From contig NZ_KQ969162.1 in assembly GCF_001578805.1 (NCBI RefSeq), positions 32,630 to 71,503 of the forward strand: a stretch of 38,874 nt of DNA, read 5' to 3'. The DNA comes from Streptococcus sp. DD10 (GTDB taxonomy: Bacteria > Bacillota > Bacilli > Lactobacillales > Streptococcaceae). The position numbers and the translations under genes were made by a program. A model generated the notes under the pieces. It saw only the letters and a program-made list of their open reading frames with translations, was not told the origin of the DNA and made no database searches. Positions 28,373-33,430 of the stretch are shown here, piece after piece (position 1 is the stretch's first letter; each line of letters begins with the position of its first letter).

Positions 28373-28604
28373 TGTCCAATTCCTCGTGTGTAATTCCTAA
28401 ATGCTCCATCACCTCTTCGAGAGAATAGCGAGTACCATCGTCTTCAGCTTGTGCTTTTTCCAGTGCCTTGAGGTCTGCTTCGTCTTCGAGTTTTTCAAGC
28501 AAGAGGCTAGTGACCAAATCTTCTAGTTTGGTATTGTGCTCTTTTAGGTATTCTGCAATAAGGTTATCTTGGTAAGTTGTTGTATTCAGTGTTAATGTTG
28601 TCAT
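28353..28604 (-). CDS. RelB-like antitoxin (first copy)
   Basis: An 83-aa antitoxin: the N-terminal part TTLTLNTTTYQDNLIAEYLK suits a ribbon-helix-helix dimerisation/DNA-binding domain, and an acidic C-terminal tail (EEVMEHLGITHEELDNANL) would wrap the toxin. The gene overlaps the toxin start. RBS GGAGAAAG before ATG 28604. Antitoxin-toxin complexes of this family usually repress their own promoter; none is evident here, so transcription probably comes from the repressor promoter. Confidence 0.85.
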   Translation of the reverse strand: MTTLTLNTTTYQDNLIAEYLKEHNTKLEDLVTSLLLEKLEDEADLKALEKAQAEDDGTRYSLEEVMEHLGITHEELDNANLSA

Positions 28605-28615
28605 AGCTTTCTCCT

Positions 28616-28996
28616 TTATCCAATTAGTGACTTATATTCCTCCTTAACCATGATTTCATTTGTCATGGTTTTTAGATTGTAATAAGACATGAATTTGAGG
28701 TAATCAAACTCTGTGGGGTCGTCTAAGCTTTCTAGCGCGTCTTTTACGAGATGATGGATCATATTCCTGTCAGCTTCGTTTTCACAACGTAGGCGAGCGT
28801 TCTGGTACTCTGAGCGTGTATGGTCTTTGTGTCCAAGTTCGTGTAGTGCGACTCGGATTTGTTGTTCAGGAGCTAAGTTGTGGTCAATAGCGAGTACGTT
28901 TGTGTCTGGATTGTAGAAACCGCTACTATGCCAGTTTGAACTGTCGAAGAGACAAAGCTCTACTTGATATTCTTCGCAGAGTTTAGCGAGTGTCAT
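28616..28996 (-). CDS. ImmA/IrrE-family metallopeptidase
   Basis: A 126-aa zinc metallopeptidase with the active-site motif HELGH (residues 52-56) and a downstream glutamate in ENEADRNMIHHL. Phage ImmA proteins cleave the adjacent XRE repressor to trigger induction. In most elements immA lies directly next to the repressor gene; here a toxin-antitoxin pair separates the two. It is co-oriented with both. Confidence 0.88.
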   Translation of the reverse strand: MTLAKLCEEYQVELCLFDSSNWHSSGFYNPDTNVLAIDHNLAPEQQIRVALHELGHKDHTRSEYQNARLRCENEADRNMIHHLVKDALESLDDPTEFDYLKFMSYYNLKTMTNEIMVKEEYKSLIG

Positions 28997-29007
28997 AGTT
29001 CTCCTTG

Positions 29008-29271
29008 TTATTTATAAACCTCTCTACGGTGGGCGATTTCCACGGCTAGGACAACTAGTTTATCATCCTGGATATCACAGACGATGCGGTAATCGCCAAC
29101 TCGGTATCGCCAGTAACCTGCAAGGTTGGCTTTTAGTGCTTTTCCGTGTTGTCGTGGGTTGGTCGTGTTTTCAATATTTTTAGCAAGCCAGGATAGGATT
29201 TGTTTTCTGGTTGGGGTATCTAGTTTTTTAAGTTGCTTGAGAGCTTTTTTATCAATATCTAACCGATACAT
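29008..29271 (-). CDS. RelE/ParE-family toxin (second copy)
   Basis: An 87-aa RelE-type toxin: MYRLDIDKKALKQLKKLDTP, then NTTNPRQHGKALKAN, WRYRVGDYRIVCDIQDD and AHRREVYK at the C-terminus. Roughly 45% of aligned positions match the first copy. The start codon lies directly against the upstream antitoxin stop (one-base overlap), and immA follows after 11 bp. Likely cleaves mRNA at the ribosome when free of antitoxin. Confidence 0.88.
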   Translation of the reverse strand: MYRLDIDKKALKQLKKLDTPTRKQILSWLAKNIENTTNPRQHGKALKANLAGYWRYRVGDYRIVCDIQDDKLVVLAVEIAHRREVYK

Positions 29272-29504
29272 TAAGCAATATCCTCTCGAGTTAGTCCTAG
29301 TTCATCCAAGACCTCATCCAAGGTATAAGTAACTGGGTCGGCTAGGTACTCCATATAGGCTTGGTCGGCTGCTCGTGCGTCTTCGATATCTTCCATGAGT
29401 TCCATGAAGTCGTCAAAATCCATGGTTGTTGTGTCGATACCGTGTTTGGTTAGGTAGTCCGTGATGTAGGAGTTTTTTTCTGTGAAGTTGATCGTGATAG
29501 TCAT
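29271..29504 (-). CDS. RelB-like antitoxin (second copy)
   Basis: A 77-aa acidic protein, MTITINFTEKNSYITDYLTK to the C-terminal DEVLDELGLTREDIA. N-terminal strand and helices fit a ribbon-helix-helix domain; the tail resembles that of the first antitoxin (EEVMEHLGITHEEL versus DEVLDELGLTREDI). It overlaps the repressor stop codon and the toxin start by one base each, so three genes are tightly coupled. Confidence 0.83.
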   Translation of the reverse strand: MTITINFTEKNSYITDYLTKHGIDTTTMDFDDFMELMEDIEDARAADQAYMEYLADPVTYTLDEVLDELGLTREDIA

Positions 29505-29872
29505 TAGCGTTCTCCTTTGCTTTTGAAGTGGGCGGATAGGACGGATGTGATGAAGTCGATATCATCGTCATTTAGTGGTTTTCCGTCAAATAACATGGTG
29601 TTGGCTGCTGCTTTGCGTAAGTCTATGATTTGTCCATTTACTTGAGCAAACTCATCATCCCTAGCTATTGCTGGGTTATCGGTCCGACCTAGCAGATAAT
29701 CGGTGGAGACGTTGAAGTAGTTAGCAATTTCTGCGATACGCTCAGCATTTGGCGTAGAATTTTTTATCTTATACAGTGTATTTCTGCCATAACCCAAGTC
29801 TTCTTCGACTTGCCCAAGAGATTTTCCACGCTTTTTTGCTAATTCTTTAATTTTTTCAAATGTCTCAAACAT
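29504..29872 (-). CDS. XRE-family phage repressor (CI-like)
   Basis: A 122-aa repressor. The N-terminal HTH (about 5-65) includes GKSLGQVEEDLGYGRNTLYK and the typical NVSTDYLLGRTDNP end of Firmicute phage repressors. The short C-terminal part lacks a LexA-like peptidase domain, consistent with inactivation by the nearby ImmA-type protease. The start at 29872 is preferred (AGAAAGG upstream); the frame is open to 29902. A minus-strand promoter at 30067-30095 would transcribe it together with both TA pairs and immA. Confidence 0.87.
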   Translation of the reverse strand: MFETFEKIKELAKKRGKSLGQVEEDLGYGRNTLYKIKNSTPNAERIAEIANYFNVSTDYLLGRTDNPAIARDDEFAQVNGQIIDLRKAAANTMLFDGKPLNDDDIDFITSVLSAHFKSKGER

Positions 29873-29912
29873 TGTTAAATCAACCTTTCTAAGACATGAC
29901 AAAAAAATTTAA

Positions 29913-29959
29913 CAAATTTGGTGTAAAAGGGTTGACTAATTATCCCAAATGGTGTAAAA
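29913..29959. promoter_or_regulatory. candidate repressor operators
   Basis: CAAATTTGGTGTAAAA (29913-29928) and CCAAATGGTGTAAAA (29945-29959) are repeated 31 bp apart, on either side of a -35 box; a third relative, CCCATTTGGTGTGGG, lies at 30074-30088 inside the opposing promoter. The shared core is (A/T)TGGTGT next to a CCA..TGG half-palindrome. Confidence 0.5.
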
Positions 29960-29960
29960 T
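29932..29960 (+). promoter_or_regulatory. rightward early promoter
   Basis: TTGACT (29932-29937), 17 bp and TAAAAT (29955-29960). It faces the leftward repressor promoter and lies only 60 bp from the repressor start codon. Its spacer contains an operator-like box. Confidence 0.65.
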
Positions 29961-29973
29961 GTTTTTGTAAGTG

Positions 29974-30134
29974 AGAAACAACTAAAAAAACAACTAAGAA
30001 AATAAATTATAAAATTGTTTTGTCGAACGGTATTTATTGATTTATTAGTGTTTTTATTATGCTTTCATTTTAGCCCATTTGGTGTGGGTTGTCAAGTATA
30101 ATGCAGAAAAATAGTTAAAATTTTAGTTGTTTCT
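29974..30134. repeat. long-range 14-bp inverted repeat
   Basis: AGAAACAACTAAAA (29974-29987) and TTTTAGTTGTTTCT (30121-30134) are perfect inverted arms that enclose the repressor promoter. A second ACAACTAA copy follows the left arm at 29990-29997. It could be paired operators or an RNA stem. Confidence 0.45.
30067..30095 (-). promoter_or_regulatory. leftward promoter of repressor/TA/immA operon
   Basis: On the minus strand a perfect TTGACA (30090-30095), 17 bp and TAAAAT (30067-30072). The spacer holds the third operator-like box, so the repressor may control its own synthesis. The start site should be near 30060, 190 nt before the repressor ATG. Confidence 0.75.
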
Positions 30135-30148
30135 TGGTTACTTGTTCC

Positions 30149-30178
30149 TTGACAATTGTATAGAGCATGTGAGATAAT
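30149..30178 (+). promoter_or_regulatory. promoter of antitoxin RNA, Fst-like module 1
   Basis: TTGACA (30149-30154), 18 bp and GATAAT (30173-30178). The -10 neighbourhood ATGTGAGATAATA is identical to that of module 2 (30518-30530). Confidence 0.7.
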
Positions 30179-30184
30179 AGGGGA

Positions 30185-30257
30185 GAAGAAAAGAAAGATG
30201 TTGCTTAGCAACGTGTTCACGCTTAACCTCTAAGTCGCCAGCTTGGAGGTTTTTTGG
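30185..30257 (+). ncRNA. candidate RNAII antitoxin of Fst-like module 1
   Basis: Promoter and terminator predict an RNA of about 73 nt, close to the 66 nt of par RNAII. It contains hairpin GTTGC-TTA-GCAAC (30200-30212), then CGTGTTCACGCTT (30212-30224), which matches the toxin start region on the same strand at 30393-30405 with one mismatch and so can pair with the toxin mRNA; AAGAAAAGAAA (30186-30196) is likewise repeated at 30378-30388. It ends in AACCTCTAAG/CTTGGAGGTT followed by TTTTT. Confidence 0.65.
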
Positions 30258-30264
30258 TACGTAA

Positions 30265-30297
30265 AAAACACCCCACATCGCCAGATTGTGGAGTGCA
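30265..30297 (-). terminator. terminator of Fst-like toxin mRNA, module 1
   Basis: On the minus strand CACTCCACA pairs with TGTGGGGTG and is followed by TTTTTTACG, just past the toxin stop codon. Confidence 0.7.
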
Positions 30298-30302
30298 AGG
30301 CG

Positions 30303-30401
30303 TTAATCCTCATCGCTATATTTGTCTAGTAGCCAGGTCAAGATGACTGGGGCTAGTGCGACAACTAGCGGATGGGAAAGAAAAGAAATTATCGTGTCCA
30401 C
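30303..30401 (-). CDS. Fst-like type I toxin peptide, module 1
   Basis: A 32-aa peptide starting with GTG behind AGGAGGTG (7-bp spacing). It has a hydrophobic helix (HPLVVALAPVILTWLL) and a charged C-terminus (DKYSDED). An AP motif within the helix and the WLLDK exit resemble the Fst/par toxin family, single-span membrane peptides that disturb the envelope and nucleoid. The mRNA would start near 30454 and be about 190 nt. A short convergent RNA carries matches to its start codon. The open frame is too small for ordinary ORF finding. Confidence 0.7.
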   Translation of the reverse strand: MDTIISFLSHPLVVALAPVILTWLLDKYSDED

Positions 30402-30460
30402 GCTTTTCACCTCCTTAGCTGTATGGTTAACAGCGGGGATTTGTGACTAACGCCGTCACT

Positions 30461-30466
30461 ATTATA
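30461..30466 (-). promoter_or_regulatory. toxin promoter (-10), module 1
   Basis: TATAAT on the minus strand preceded by TGTGA; TTGGCA lies 19 bp upstream. A 21-bp segment around it (30452-30472) is identical to 30765-30785 in module 2. Confidence 0.65.
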
Positions 30467-30500
30467 TCACATTTCTAATTCAGCTTGCCAAAGGTTTCTT

Positions 30501-30529
30501 TTGACAACTGGAAATAGATGTGAGATAAT
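30501..30529 (+). promoter_or_regulatory. promoter of antitoxin RNA, Fst-like module 2
   Basis: A perfect TTGACA (30501-30506), 17 bp and GATAAT (30524-30529). Confidence 0.75.
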
Positions 30530-30535
30530 AAAGGG

Positions 30536-30605
30536 GAATTGAGAAGTTCTAGCACTTAGTGCTAACAGAAATCCCCTCGGTACTGCAATACCAAGGGGAT
30601 TTTTT
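30536..30605 (+). ncRNA. candidate RNAII antitoxin of Fst-like module 2
   Basis: The predicted RNA is about 70 nt. It carries TTGAGAAGTTCTAGCA (30539-30554), repeated exactly at 30713-30728 across the toxin's first codons, and TTAGTGC (30556-30562), repeated at 30760-30766 at the 5' end of the toxin mRNA. These correspond to the two direct repeats of par loci. Hairpin TAGCAC-TTA-GTGCTA (30550-30564) has the same TTA loop as module 1. The 3' end is the AAATCCCCT..AGGGGATTT terminator (30569-30605). Confidence 0.75.
30569..30605 (+). terminator. terminator of antitoxin RNA, module 2
   Basis: A 9-bp stem AAATCCCCT/AGGGGATTT extends by GGTA/TACC above a C-A mismatch; loop of 6; T run on the plus strand. 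On the minus strand only three T residues follow, so the toxin mRNA may end here less sharply. Confidence 0.85.
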
Positions 30606-30633
30606 CTGGGTTAGATAGCACTAACCATTAAGG

Positions 30634-30729
30634 CTACTTGTCGGAGTGGTCGTCTAACCAACGAGTCACCAGCCATGAGATAATACTCTCGATGACTGCA
30701 ACAAGTACTACTTTGAGAAGTTCTAGCAT
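30634..30729 (-). CDS. Fst-like type I toxin peptide, module 2
   Basis: A 31-aa peptide starting with ATG behind AGGAGGT (8-bp spacing): hydrophobic helix LLKVVLVAVIESIISWLV and a charged end TRWLDDHSDK. The W-L-D-D C-terminus is typical of Fst-family toxins. The mRNA should start near 30767 and be about 200 nt, matching par RNAI. The antisense RNA at 30536-30605 carries a 16-nt exact match to codons 1-6, so it should block ribosome access. Not visible to ordinary ORF calling; the long frame 30611-30808 here is a shadow. Confidence 0.75.
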   Translation of the reverse strand: MLELLKVVLVAVIESIISWLVTRWLDDHSDK

Positions 30730-30773
30730 CCGTAATACCTCCTTTTCCAAGGCGTATCGTTAGTGCCGTCACT

Positions 30774-30779
30774 ATTATA
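30774..30779 (-). promoter_or_regulatory. toxin promoter (-10), module 2
   Basis: TATAAT on the minus strand. The upstream stretch TAGAGCATGTGATATAATAG differs at one position from the module 1 antitoxin-RNA promoter at 30161-30180. Confidence 0.65.
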
Positions 30780-30782
30780 TCA

Positions 30783-30819
30783 CATGCTCTATCAGTTTGA
30801 TAGGGCATTTTTATTTTTT
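30783..30819 (+). terminator. terminator/attenuator ahead of cro-like gene
   Basis: ATGCTCTATCA and TGATAGGGCAT pair (one mismatch) around loop GTT and are followed by TTTTATTTTTT. It ends 18 bp before the cro-like ATG. CTATCA-GTT-TGATAG could alternatively be a DNA operator overlapping the module 2 toxin promoter. Confidence 0.65.
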
Positions 30820-30836
30820 AAAAAGGAGGAGCGTAA

Positions 30837-31028
30837 ATGCCAGATATTCAGGTAGGTCGAAAAAAAGTTAATGATTTTCTGAAGGAAAAGAAAATCAAGA
30901 AAACAGATCTTGCGGTTGCTTATGGGATGCAGGCTCAGGAAGTGCGAAACATCCTGAGCGGTACGACGAAGGGCGTGAGAGCCAATCAGTTTATCCTGAG
31001 AGTTATCGCGGATTATAGTATTGAGTAG
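30837..31028 (+). CDS. Cro-like small HTH protein
   Basis: A 63-aa protein with a likely helix-turn-helix (KKTDLAVAYGMQAQEVRNIL, then a basic GTTKGVRANQFILRVIADY). First rightward gene of the element, opposite the repressor operon, the usual place of cro. Excellent AAGGAGGAGC RBS. It probably helps switch from lysogeny to early transcription. The HTH fold is inferred from sequence pattern only. Confidence 0.75.
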   Translation: MPDIQVGRKKVNDFLKEKKIKKTDLAVAYGMQAQEVRNILSGTTKGVRANQFILRVIADYSIE

Positions 31029-31107
31029 CACAAAAAAGCACCTAACGAAAGTCAGGCGCTTACCAAAAAAATCAATTTAATTATAACACCGAAAGCGAGG
31101 AAATGTC

Positions 31108-31431
31108 ATGCCAAAAGTAGAAATTACTTATAAGCCAGTTGATGTGGATGAAAAAGCCACGCATGGTGACTACAAACATCTTTGTCAGAGGTGGGAAGGA
31201 TTGACTCCAGGAACGGCAAAAGTCTGGGCTGGTGAAATGCGAGAACATCCAGACTTTAAGCAGTTCATCGATAACCCAACTCATAAGATCGTATTTATTG
31301 ATTATGAAGGTTTTCGCTTGTTTGTTAAATGGAAGAGCAGAAATCGGTATCGTACGAAGAAAGAAACCTTGGCAGAAATGCTTGAGAATATGAAGAAAGA
31401 AAAAACAGTTAGGAGTATAAAAAATGTTTAA
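31108..31431 (+). CDS. Excisionase-like winged-helix protein
   Basis: A 107-aa phage protein. The segment YKHLCQRWEGLTPGTAKVWA, followed by a basic stretch, KIVFIDYEGFRLFVKWKSRN, follows the pattern of MerR-like excisionase domains (helix-turn, recognition helix, wing ending in a hydrophobic strand and helix). Position in the early rightward operon fits Xis. Not recognised by name; RBS GCGAGGAAATG is moderate. It overlaps the next gene by 8 bp. A small hairpin (about 31040-31065) precedes it. Confidence 0.55.
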   Translation: MPKVEITYKPVDVDEKATHGDYKHLCQRWEGLTPGTAKVWAGEMREHPDFKQFIDNPTHKIVFIDYEGFRLFVKWKSRNRYRTKKETLAEMLENMKKEKTVRSIKNV

Positions 31432-31564
31432 CAAAAAGGAAAAATTGCAGAAGTCGTTTAATAACATCAATCAGCACATTGATAGTCTGACGCTATCAGA
31501 CGAAGAAAAGCGTAACCTAAAAGGCTTGTTGCTCAATGTCAAAATCAGATCGGGAGTTGCCTAA
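31424..31564 (+). CDS. small phage protein, 46 aa
   Basis: A 46-aa helical protein, MFNKKEKLQKSFNNINQHID to C-terminal KIRSGVA, with LTLSDEEKRNLKGLLLN in the middle. RBS TAGGAG is well placed. It overlaps both neighbours by a few bases (start inside the previous gene, stop sharing TAATG with the next), which supports a real gene in a tight operon. Function unknown. Confidence 0.65.
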   Translation: MFNKKEKLQKSFNNINQHIDSLTLSDEEKRNLKGLLLNVKIRSGVA

Positions 31565-31716
31565 TGAAAGAAACAGTTGAAATCAGCGTTGAGGAATACA
31601 TCAACCTAAGAAATACAATCAACGGCCTTCAAAGCGAAAACCGCTACTTAAAGACAATTGTTGATTCAATCAAAGTTGTTATGCAAAACAGTGGACTTGT
31701 GAAAGCTGTTCGTTAA
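31564..31716 (+). CDS. small phage protein, 50 aa
   Basis: A 50-aa protein, MKETVEISVEEYINLRNTIN, continuing with GLQSENRYLKTIVDSIKV. Heptad-like hydrophobics suggest a short coiled coil. Start overlaps the preceding stop (TAATG). No family recognised. Confidence 0.65.
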   Translation: MKETVEISVEEYINLRNTINGLQSENRYLKTIVDSIKVVMQNSGLVKAVR

Positions 31717-31764
31717 CAATCGCTCAGTCTATGTAGGTGATGAACATGATAGAAGGAGAAGAAG

Positions 31765-32106
31765 ATGACACAGGCGGAACGAATTAGGGAATATTATAGA
31801 GAACACCCTGCTGCCTCATATGATGAAGTGGCTAAGGTTGTCGGTACAACAAATAGCAACGTAAGGGCGAATCTATCCAAAGACATCAAGGCGGGCAGAT
31901 GTGTCCGCTTGGAAGATAAGTCATATGACTACTCGCCTTACTTTAATCACACACAAGCACTCACGGAGTTGGTTGATTGGAAGAATGACAACAGACGTGA
32001 GTGGGTGGATATGCTGACAAGAGCAGCAGAGAAAGAAACGGATAGCAACGTCATGCGTCTGTTAATCAAAGAAGCAAATAAACTGATGAAAGAGGTGACG
32101 AAGTAG
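31765..32106 (+). CDS. phage HTH-containing protein, 113 aa
   Basis: A 113-aa protein whose N-terminal half fits a winged or HTH domain (MTQAERIREYYREHPAASYD, VAKVVGTTNSNVRANLSKDI), with a helical C-terminal half (WVDMLTRAAEKETDSNVM). RBS AGAAGGAGAAGAAG precedes the ATG, and its stop abuts the Gp157 gene. Likely an early regulatory or replication accessory protein; specific role unknown. Confidence 0.7.
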   Translation: MTQAERIREYYREHPAASYDEVAKVVGTTNSNVRANLSKDIKAGRCVRLEDKSYDYSPYFNHTQALTELVDWKNDNRREWVDMLTRAAEKETDSNVMRLLIKEANKLMKEVTK

Positions 32107-32586
32107 ATGGCAACACTTTATGAACTAACAGGAATCTTTAAACAGATCAATGACATGGAAGGGTTAGATGAAGAAACAAAGACTGATACTTTGGATTCGA
32201 TTGATTGGACTGAGCAGTTCGAGGAGAAAGTCGAAAATACGGTCAAGGTCATCAAAAATAAAGAAGCTGATAAGAAACAGCTTAAAGAAGAGATTGACCG
32301 TCTAACGGCAAGGTATAAGTCGATTGACAATGATATCACACGCCTTAAAACTGGCTTACAGGGAGCTTTTGAAATCACTGGACATGACAAGGTTAAGGGG
32401 TTGCTCTTTACGGTCACACTTGCTAAAAATCAACCTTCAGTGGTTGTGGATGAGGATCTGTTGCCTAAAAAATATTTTGTGCAGAAGCTGAGTCCAGATA
32501 AGACAGCGATCAAGGAATTGCTGAAGGCTGGCAAGAAAATCAAAGGGGCAGAATTGCAAGAAAGTAGAAGTTTGAGGATTAAGTAA
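32107..32586 (+). CDS. Siphovirus Gp157-like protein
   Basis: A 159-aa protein of the siphovirus Gp157 family (PF05565): MATLYELTGIFKQINDMEGL, a long central coiled coil (EKVENTVKVIKNKEADKKQL, DRLTARYKSIDNDITRLKTG), and a C-terminal YFVQKLSPDKTAIKELLKAG block that is characteristic. The family is found at the start of replication modules and was linked to phage resistance in Streptococcus thermophilus; molecular role unknown. Next to the gene at 32586 with a one-base overlap. Confidence 0.88.
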   Translation: MATLYELTGIFKQINDMEGLDEETKTDTLDSIDWTEQFEEKVENTVKVIKNKEADKKQLKEEIDRLTARYKSIDNDITRLKTGLQGAFEITGHDKVKGLLFTVTLAKNQPSVVVDEDLLPKKYFVQKLSPDKTAIKELLKAGKKIKGAELQESRSLRIK

Positions 32587-32945
32587 TGGAATTGATGAAT
32601 AAAACACGAGTAACAGATTCGCTAGCAGTTGTGATTGGACCAGAATCAATTGAAGTGCTTGTTACAGAAGGATTTCTATTCGATGTTGCGATTCGTTTTG
32701 TGAAAGTAGACGAAACGAATCTTGATCAGGGAAATGAAAAGCCGGTGTTTACTCCGGAGTACAATCTGGTCACAGTCGCTAAATACAAAGAAAAACCTAT
32801 TTTTGAATCAGAGGAAGATATTCGAAAATTCGAAAAACAAGCAAAAGAAATTAAGGCGCTATTTGCCTTTGCAAAGGTAAATAAACAAAATTGGTTTAAC
32901 ACGGCCCTTTATCCAGGAGTGCTAACGGAGAAAGCTGGTATTTGA
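32586..32945 (+). CDS. phage protein of unknown function, 119 aa
   Basis: A 119-aa protein, MELMNKTRVTDSLAVVIGPE, with beta-rich first half and a helical EEDIRKFEKQAKEIKALFAF segment. No family recognised. It sits between Gp157 and the RuvC-like nuclease, overlapping each by one base, so it belongs to the replication operon. A second ATG at 32595 is an alternative start. Confidence 0.7.
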   Translation: MELMNKTRVTDSLAVVIGPESIEVLVTEGFLFDVAIRFVKVDETNLDQGNEKPVFTPEYNLVTVAKYKEKPIFESEEDIRKFEKQAKEIKALFAFAKVNKQNWFNTALYPGVLTEKAGI

Positions 32946-33430
32946 TGAGGATTTTAGCAATTGATCCAAGTAGTAATAAAATTGAAACCTCAACAACAGG
33001 GATTGTCTTGTTTGATAATGCAAGATTGGTTGATAGCTGGGTAGTCTCTTATGGTATGCGAGGCTTCGCTGATTGGTTTCACGAAATCGGAACAAGCCTT
33101 GAATTCGACGTAGTTATTGTTGAAGAATTTAAGGCGAGGGATAACGACAAGTCGAAAGATAATAGCGTGGCAGAAACCATCGCTTATATCCAACTTTGCT
33201 ATCCAGGTGCCATTCTTCAATTCAATGCAGGTTACAAGTCGGATATTCCAAACGATCTTTTGAAATTCTTAGGTCTTTGGAAATTTGAGAAAAGTCATCA
33301 TCAAGATATTCGTGCAGCAGCAAGGCTCGGACTGTTCTGGGAAATGAGAAATGACATTGAAGAAGTTATCAAAGATATCGGAAAGGTGGTGCGTGAGTAT
33401 TACAATAACGTTAAGAAAGTGGCAAGCTGA
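32945..33430 (+). CDS. RuvC/RNase H-fold resolvase-like nuclease
   Basis: A 161-aa phage nuclease with the RuvC-type RNase H fold: first acidic residue in MRILAIDPSSNKI, second in VVIVEEFKARD, and a C-terminal HHQDIRAAARLGLF resembling the last catalytic block. Likely cleaves branched replication or recombination intermediates. ATG 32945 shares its A with the preceding stop. The 3' end overlaps the helicase start by 38 bp. Confidence 0.8.
   Translation: MRILAIDPSSNKIETSTTGIVLFDNARLVDSWVVSYGMRGFADWFHEIGTSLEFDVVIVEEFKARDNDKSKDNSVAETIAYIQLCYPGAILQFNAGYKSDIPNDLLKFLGLWKFEKSHHQDIRAAARLGLFWEMRNDIEEVIKDIGKVVREYYNNVKKVAS

Noticed and set aside
30611-30808. 65-aa minus-strand frame in the intergenic region
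   Set aside because: It is in a different frame from the 31-aa Fst-like peptide, has no RBS and crosses the toxin promoter; treated as a shadow.
30792-31031. 79-aa minus-strand frame opposite the cro-like gene
   Set aside because: Antisense to a gene with a strong RBS, without RBS of its own, low-complexity phenylalanine/leucine-rich shadow.
31040-31065. Terminator after the cro-like gene
   Set aside because: AAGCACCT/AGGCGCTT forms a mismatched hairpin but no T run follows; downstream genes are probably co-transcribed.
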